Assembly: GCA_973895155.1 (NCBI GenBank)
Contig: OZ316894.1
Span: 24,738,001 to 24,802,000 of the forward strand
DNA from: Marsupella aquatica
Taxonomy: Eukaryota; Marchantiophyta
DNA: 64,000 nt
Reading direction: 5' to 3'
In this document: positions 57,212-64,000 of the stretch, piece by piece
Layout of the letters: each line of letters begins with the position of its first letter
How positions within the stretch are numbered: the first letter of the stretch is position 1
The notes under the pieces: generated by a model
Databases searched by the model: none
Seen by the model: the letters and a program-made list of their open reading frames with translations, nothing else
What the model was told of the DNA's origin: nothing
Program-made: the position numbers and the translations under genes

Positions 57212-59965
57212 ATGGCTAGCGCGGCCGCAGCGCCATGGCGTCAGCTGCTGATGGAATCGCTGGAAGCCAACAAGCACTTGGTGCACGCCAAGTACTTTCA
57301 GCTCGTAAGTCAGTCAGTTGCCTGTAGGCCGTGCATGGTGCATACTGTGCGATGAACGATTTGCAGGATTGAATGAGTGAATGAATGTCAGGCCTGGCCT
57401 GATCTGATCAGCTTGTTGTGAGGATCTGCAGATTTGAAGTTTGCGAGCCTTTCAGAGTTTGTTTGGTTCTCCTCTGCCTTCGCCTCGGATTGTTTGTTGT
57501 TTGCGATGTCGCAATTTGACTGAATGAATGTCAGGCTGTACCGGATCTGCTTCTTGCAAGGATACGCAGATCTTCGGATAAAAAAGGTTCTGTACTTTGA
57601 GAAGCTTGGTTTTTTTGGTTCTCGCCTGGTTTATCCTCTAGCTGGTATCTGCCGTTGTTTGATTGTGGTTGTCGTCCTGTGCCGCGTATGTGCTTGTTGA
57701 CCGTTACAATTCAGTGTTGATTTGCTTTTGATTAGGACTCGAGGATGTTTTGGAAAGGTTTTGGGCTTTTCGAAACTGTTATTCATTGCGTGCTTCTTGT
57801 TGTCGTCGTGTGTGTACGTTTTGGAATGTTAAAGTTCGAATGTCTGGTACTATCTCCGTGTGATACTGATGATGATGATTTGCGGATTTCAGATGAAGTG
57901 TGTAAGGATCTGTTCAGACGGATTTTTATTTGTAGTTGTTGGCGTGTTTGCTCGCTTATGGATTCTGGACGCACCTCCTCTGTTCTTGCATTACACATTT
58001 TCCCGGACTGGAACATCGTGTGACCTCTGTATGTATGTGTGTGCCTTTCTCTGCTTGGCAGGCCACAGTCAGGCAGAACGGATCTCCGACTGTGCGAACG
58101 ATCGTTTTCAGGTATTTTTGCGACCCGGATCGATCGGACTTGCGGCAAATTCGTAATCCTCTTGAGGTTGTACATTTTGTTTTGTCCTCAGTTCAACGAA
58201 GTTTTCCGGGCGTTGTTGCCCTGCTGTCAATCAATTCTGTCACGGAGGATCTAGTTTCGGTCAATGCGGTCGATGGAGAAAAGGTGGAATGGCACGTGGG
58301 CTCACTTCTTCGATAGCTGCTTGACTTGTGGTCGAATTCTGATGCTCATTTAATCGCAGGGGATTTGAAGAAGGGACGAATAAGCTTCTCATAACCACAG
58401 ATGCTCGTAGTCGAAAGGTAAGATGTGCGAATTGGATCTTGTACTGTGACAAGTAATCTAGCCTCGTCGCTTTGTCTAGACGCCTGGTATGATATGGCTT
58501 CCTTCGATTTAAGATTCTCTATGTAGTTCAAAGAAAAAAGGCGTGGTAGGCTTTTGCAGGCTCTTTATAGAACTCTATCCCAATTTACTTTGCCTCGGTA
58601 CACACAGACCTTATCAGATACTTCCAAAATGGGTTGCAGGTTGACGAAATCAAGAATATACCTCTAGGAGAGGTATTCCAATCTGTACCAATCTTTTTCT
58701 GTTCTATATGTTTAAGCAACAAATAGGTCGATTGAGCAGGATAGGAGAGTACTTCTATGTGGGCATGTCCCACATTTTTCAATCAAGATCTCATCTCGTA
58801 TCGTAAGCAGATACTGTCCTTTCAGATGCTGAGGATTCTATGTGAGCTTGAGCAAGAACTCTTCCATGAAGCCCGTAGAAGAGGGCTACACTAAGCAGGA
58901 TAGATTTGCAGTGTGTTGTTTATTTCAGTGACACATGGGAGCAGTTCCGAATAAGTGGTATTCTCGATTTAATTGGACCTGAAAGCCCTCCAGAAGCACA
59001 AAAGGTAATACTCACTTTATCTTCTTGGTCGTTGTCAGAGTTCTTTGATTCAAGCAGCGACCTTCAGAAAATGGTGGGCTCATCATTGACCTTACTGTTA
59101 TCTGGAACGTGTCTTCTTAAAATCCAAGGATAACTTTGGAGACGAATAATGATTATGAACTAATGGAGAATTTATGTCATAGTCCTGTTCATGGCTCCAA
59201 TGGATGCTGACCGGTTATGGCTGTGATAGTTATGTCCCTTGCAGAATGAAAAATTCCTTACGGGTTACGGGTTTTTACTTATTCATTCTGCATACAGGTA
59301 AGGCAAAACTTATGGGACGCAAGCTCTCCCAAGTCTTTGTTGCAGTTGGTTGGTCCTTATCCTGGAACTCCTTTGACCAAGGAATCCAAAGAAGAAGCAG
59401 CACAAGTCCACTTGCGTAAAGAAGGCGGGCCAGTGGAGAATTTTTTTATAGTGACTCTAGATCCAATGGAGGTATTGTTTTATAACATGATGTGCATTGT
59501 GTCATTTGTGCAAAATTTGGTAAGGCCCAGGATTCACTTTAAATGGTGAGGAACGGCGGCAGTGGAAAAGCCACAACAGGGAATGTGTCCAATGTCTCGA
59601 TAATCTTCTTGGAGTAGTAGGTTATTAATTGTGTCTGAAATTTTCTAATTATGAAATCTGTTACTAGGAATTTGGGACTAACTTGTCTGTTATCACAACG
59701 GCATGTTGACAAACTTGCTTACAAATTCCTACAACAGGCGCTGTTATTGGTCCGGCTTTGATGATTATTATACTCAAACAATGTCCCTAGCAACCTTTGG
59801 GGCAATGAAGCGGTCTATAAAGCTCTTAAGTCTAGGCCTGGTCTGAATTAGACCTTTTCTGTCCGTGTGGCACAGGTTGACTATCTTCACTTGCAGCAAG
59901 CGAGGAGGGTATATTACGAGAAGAAAGACAATCAAGAGTGGACAGAACAAGAACTGAATCCATGA
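57212..59965 (+). CDS. PNPOx-like FMN flavoprotein (PPOX2-type, Alr4036 family), seven exons
   Basis: Related to pyridoxamine/pyridoxine 5'-phosphate oxidase, the FMN enzyme of vitamin B6 salvage; the Arabidopsis relative is a second, short PPOX. Exons: 57212-57304, 58062-58111, 58360-58417, 58640-58672, 58912-59004, 59298-59471 and 59876-59965, all phase-consistent, total 196 residues as in the family. Exon 1: AAAAPWRQLLMESLEANKH. Exon 2: ATVRQNGSPTVRTIVFR. Exon 3: GFEEGTNKLLITTDARSRK, the FMN-phosphate contact region. Exon 5: VYFSDTWEQFRISG, the family signature. Exon 6: LVGPYPGTP and GGPVENFFIVTLDPME. Exon 7: VDYLHLQQARRVYYEKKDN and the end ELNP. The C-terminal dimerisation/substrate region of bacterial PdxH is not present, so activity on pyridoxine phosphate is not assured. 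No targeting peptide is obvious. Confidence 0.92.
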
Positions 59966-61986
59966 ATTTCCAAGTGCCACACAATTCGAACAGAGTAGGA
60001 ACAGTTGGCCCACGGAGTACAGGTTGGTTTACTGAAATGTACTTCCCAGGAAATTGTTCAGAGCTTGTGACTTAGCCGTAATGGACTCTTTGCTAAAATA
60101 ATTGCCTTGACTAAGAAGGCAGAAAAATGGTGGACAACCGAGTCGCTTCTGACTGGAATACGTCGTCCCCTTACTAATCTATGGAGGTAAAATGAGCACT
60201 ACCAAGTTCGCACAATGCAGATACCTTTTGGTCGAGACTAAAAAGTCATTTTTGTTTATTAGCATGGCGAGGAATGAGTGCAGAGGAGAGACACAAGTGG
60301 CTATTGTCAACACTGCCTAGCCCTTATGAATAATATCTTTGGGATGACTGAGCGAAAACTCCCGAGTCTTCGTAACCCACACGAATATTGTCTAAAGTAT
60401 TACCCAGATTGGCAAGTAATTTGGTTGACGTGAACAGAGTTTGCGCTTCTTAGGTACGGAGTAACATGTATTTCACCGTGAGTGTGTTTGACCCTCAACA
60501 TGACGCCCTCCTAGAGCAGAACGATTGTTTTCTTAGCAATAGTGCTATGTCCATGGCAGCTGGGCATTTGTCTAGACAGTAGCCCAGGACTATTGGTGTC
60601 ATTTGATCTTTTCTGTCTGCATCAAATTCCAACATCTTGAACGAGGAAGCGTATTGAACAAACATACTCGGAAGATCAGCTTGCTCCGAAAACCGCAGTT
60701 TACTAATAAGATTAGTCATTCGACACCTGAGACTACTGAAGAGTTCTGGAAGATGTGTAGAGAATCAGGATTTAAGTGATGAATCTGTATAACAGAGTTC
60801 AGCATTACAAAGGGAGCAAAAGGCTCAACAATGGGAGCGAACGAGTCATGCTGCTGGTCAACCTATTCATCTTCTCACCAAAGGGTTTCCTTCAGATTTT
60901 ACCAGAACCTTCTTTGCACATCCTTCTCAACCATTCGTTTCCAAGTATTCTACTCCTAAAGATGGTCGATGCTGGGACTACAACCCTGAGATTTGCCCAG
61001 ATCTATCTTATCTACTGTAGGGTCCCAATTTCTTTTGGGTAACCAGTCCTAAACATAGTGGAAATTGCGAGACTGAGGTAATCTCCTTGGCACCGTTGTC
61101 TCGCGAGTGGCTGCACACTCAGGGGCAGGGAAATGTGGTCCAATTTCCATTGACAGAATGGCTATTCACGACACAACTGTCTGGCTGGGAGAACCTGTAA
61201 CCGTAGTTTAGACCACAGCTGAATGGAATGTTGGTCCAGTTATGTACTCACAGATTGCTTTTGAGGCTCCCTTGCTCCCTTTGCCTGGTGGCTTACGATG
61301 GCAATCATAATAATGGTGCGTCAGCAGATTTTGAGTTTGTATGTTGCTCGATTTAAAATAGATGATGCATAACCAAAATTGGAGTCATTGCAGACTATTT
61401 CAAGCAAAAGAGTCTGATCTATTTGGCATCTATTTGGCAAGCCCAAGAAATGTTTTAGGAAGTTTTTTTCGGGTAAGTATTTACTGTTAAGATCAGTTGA
61501 TTCCCTGCTATCTTAGACCTATGCTTAAAGTCATGTTCATTTTGTGCAACGTCAGCAAAAAACTTCAAAACCAAAAAAAACTATCCCAAAACTGATTTAA
61601 CCAGGTCTGACTGCTGCCCCTTCTCTTATTAAAGTGGGATCAAATGAAACAATCCAGCTCAAATTGAAAACCTTTTCAGAAACAAAACTGTTAGAGAAAC
61701 ATTTTTCCAACTAAACTGATATGAAAAACGTTTTCAAAAACGAGTACAGAATAAGCATCACTCAGAATTTATGGAAATGTCTTATCATATATGTATTTAA
61801 TGTTATTATAATATATGTTGGGCTTTGTAAACTTCAATCAAGAAATGTGAACCGAATGGAAAGGCCAACTTTTTCTTTCTGTCATATTTGTTCGGAAGAT
61901 GAAAATTAAGATGTGGGGTGCAAAAATGTTCAGGTGCCACAAGTACACAAGGATGTGATGAACTCATGGGTCAGCATATACTGAAC
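59966..61986. other. Intergenic, possible retroelement debris
   Basis: Near 60100-60450 fragments such as HYQVRTMQ and LMNNIFG recall a Ty3-type reverse transcriptase, and a minus-strand frame at 60495-60719 contains MTPIVLGYC, but stops abound and I cannot confirm it. No gene recognised. Confidence 0.3.
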
Positions 61987-63660
61987 TTATCTGACGGGAG
62001 CAGCAGTAACTTGATTCACCTGATTTAATTCATCTAACCAGGACTGAATTTTGCACCATGCTTCTGCACGTCTCCTGATCCTTCCGTTCTCTAGCCTGGT
62101 TCTTTTGGCTGCCCCATGCCAGCTTTGGAAAACATTCATCTGAAGTGTTCTGAGAAGTCTCCCACAGAAATGGAGGATTAACTTTTGCATTGCAACAAGC
62201 GTTCCGTTCCACCTTCTCTATTTTCTCTTGTTCACCTTGATCCAGTGCTAGAAAGTGTGAGTGTCTCAAGGAGGACAGAGATAAACAAGTGAGACAAATT
62301 AAGCATATTTAACGAGGTGTGCAGAAACACAACAAGTCCTAAGTTTCTCCAGTTCTTCCAGTGCAACGTATTCTAGCAGCACGGGCTTCAGAACTTCGTA
62401 GAAATGAAGTTCTTAGATTTAAAGTCAGTCTCTCAGATTGCTGTTGATCAAGAGTTCCCTGATATCAGCTAAAGAGCAACAGAAATTCGCCTCTTGATCT
62501 CAAATCACTGCAGTATTGAACAATGTTGCTTTTGGAGTGGTGAAAAGTATGCCATGCGGCATAGATTATAAGCTGCGAAACAGCTGTCCAATATTGAGAA
62601 ACCTTATTAGCAAGTCTTAATGCTGACCTTTGGGCATGCCCGTCAGCAATCCTTTCAAGTGCCAACGCCTTCATCAAGTTTGTACCTCTGAGAACATTCA
62701 CGTGTTGCACCCAATCATCCCAAGCTTTCTTTAGGTCTGCTTTATATTTCGCTACACCAAAAGAGCAAGTCTGCAATACACCCATTGAGCATGCTGAACT
62801 CCACATCACGTTACGACCCTCACCCCCAGAAATGATCCAATTGAGAAAATACTGCTGCACATGGCGATATGTGTGTGGGGGCTGGGGGGATGAAGTTTTG
62901 AAATCATTTTCCTACCAACCAATGAAGTTAGAGCAGTGTGATGCAGTTGTCAAGACGGTATCGCAACAAGTCGTATCACGACATATCAGATCTGAATCAA
63001 TTGCATGTTCTTACTTCTTTCAGTGTGGAAAAGCAAAGTCCTAGCAAGGCTTGCTGGTATTGTTTCTCAGCCTTGTGTACCAGGAGCCAAGCTCTCCAGC
63101 AGATGCTCTGTTGCGACCTCTTTCTGAACAAGGCAGCACGCAGATGCAGGAGTTTCTTGTACGTCAAAGTTTCCCTCTCCTGGCTAGACATTAAACTTTT
63201 CCAGGCCAGGAGGGTCCTTCGCAAGAGAGAAATAGCTGAATGCAACAACGCACGCTCCTCGAGTAACCTGAGAGATGTGGCAACACGTGAATTGGGAGAA
63301 ATATATATCTTTCAAGTTATCGGCAAAATTTCCGTCTTCGACAGTACGCTTATGCCTTTGAGCGACAAGAAGACGGACATGAACAGGTAGCGTCTTCCAT
63401 TGGCGATGAAATTTGTCAAGATGCTGGAATAGCATGTAGCAGGTAGAAGAATCCAATCAAGCTCTGGATGTCCAATTCACCTGCTTGACAACAGCACTTT
63501 CTTCCAGGGAATCCAGCCATAATGATGAAGGCGTCTCCTGGACGAGTGCAAATCGGATAGCTCCAGCTGTTGTGAATAGAGCTCCCTACGCTCCTGCTTT
63601 TCTCGTTCTCTCTGGCAGGAAGCCCACGTTGATAATCTCATGATGTAGACCATTCTTACA
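61987..63660 (-). CDS. Sfi1-like tryptophan-repeat protein, C-terminal exons
   Basis: Minus-strand exons include 63235-63015 (LLRRTLLAWKSLMSSQERE, ICWRAWLLVHKAEKQYQQ, ending LCFSTLKE before GTAAGA), an exon starting QYFLNWIIS near 62846, the block KADLKKAWDDWVQHVNVL .. ANKVSQYWTAVSQLIIYAAW (about 62740-62530), and a last exon with MNVFQSWHGAAKRTRLENGR and WCKIQSWLDE that stops at 61987. An earlier exon (TWASCQREREKQERRE, ending at 63481) is charged and probably coiled coil. Trp-centred helices every ~25-35 residues resemble Sfi1/centrin-binding repeats of basal bodies and spindle poles. The exon borders between 62500 and 62850 are not settled, and the 5' part of the gene probably lies beyond 63660 or off the window. 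Confidence 0.5.
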
Positions 63661-64000
63661 ATTTAATTTTCCTTCCTTTCCCATACCAGAACAAACATGC
63701 CTTCACCTTGGCTTGCCCTGCATAGTGGCCGCCCTTGTTGCTTATTACAAAACGTGTCTGGTGTAGCGAATCATATGACATGTCTACTAGGGAATTCCTG
63801 GACAATTTCGTGGCTCCACGAGATTGCAGTCAATCTAGAGGACGGGACAGCCCTGCGAGACGTTCACAAGGCTTTTCTAGATCTGGCTGGGGGATGCAGG
63901 CTATCTCGAAATGAATGAAATGTTGCGTCAATTACAGATTGCAGACGACAATTTCACCTCTGCCAGCTCCGTGATGAATATCTCACCTTCAGCTTAACGA

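Noticed and set aside
60070-60720. Ty3/gypsy reverse transcriptase remnants
   Set aside because: A few short resemblances only, with many stops in every frame; not strong enough to annotate as an element.
1-64000. CRISPR arrays, bacterial operons or phage features
   Set aside because: The tandem repeats have no constant-repeat/variable-spacer pattern, and the spliced genes show this is plant nuclear DNA.

Overview
The window is nuclear DNA of a land plant. The genes carry short phase-matched exons with GT-AG (once GC-AG) introns, the encoded proteins are closest in remembered sequence to plant families, and the DNA between genes is full of decayed retrotransposons, MITE-like foldbacks and minisatellites. 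A chloroplast NDH-complex subunit (PnsB2) and a tryptophan-repeat protein resembling Sfi1/centrin-binding proteins, which fit plants with flagellate sperm, suggest a seed-free plant such as a lycophyte, fern or bryophyte. That placement is inference and I cannot name the species.

Left to right. 0-8.3 kb holds no gene I can support, only a ~100 bp tandem repeat (895-1550), MITE and SINE-like relics and a ~125 bp repeat (6540-6930). 8.3-11.2 kb (minus): seven-exon mitochondrial ubiquinol-cytochrome c chaperone (CBP3/UQCC1). 15.4-17.3 kb (minus): five-exon EMC6, an ER membrane insertase subunit, carrying an apparent one-base deletion. 19.4-20.7 kb: three ~235 bp tandem copies plus simple repeats. 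21.9-23.3 kb (plus): intronless SKP1-like 21 gene behind a G-rich leader. 27.7-29.5 kb (plus): three-exon PnsB2, followed by a minisatellite that grew out of its own stop-codon region. 32.3-34.5 kb (plus): ER-lumenal FKBP15 immunophilin with a duplicated exon that must be spliced in a mutually exclusive way. 34.5-43.7 kb: repeats, including a 312 bp tandem foldback element. 43.7-44.7 kb (plus): single-exon membrane-anchored FkbM-like DUF7870 protein. 45.9-49.7 kb: a short, truncated Ty1/copia element with both LTRs and an intact AATTA target duplication. 49.7-57.2 kb: repeats, a foldback element and a LINE reverse-transcriptase fragment. 57.2-60.0 kb (plus): seven-exon PNPOx-like flavoprotein (PPOX2). 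62.0-64.0 kb (minus): 3' part of an Sfi1-like gene running off the right edge.

The genes are unrelated housekeeping and organelle genes and not a cluster: bc1 assembly in mitochondria, NDH in plastids, EMC6 and FKBP15 in the ER secretory pathway, SKP1-like in ubiquitination, PPOX2 in vitamin B6 or flavin chemistry. The most interesting signal is the FKBP15 exon pair: two 91-nt exons of different sequence but the same length and phase, separated by only 48 nt, where using both or neither creates an early stop codon. All exon models here were assembled by eye from splice signals, phase and family resemblance.
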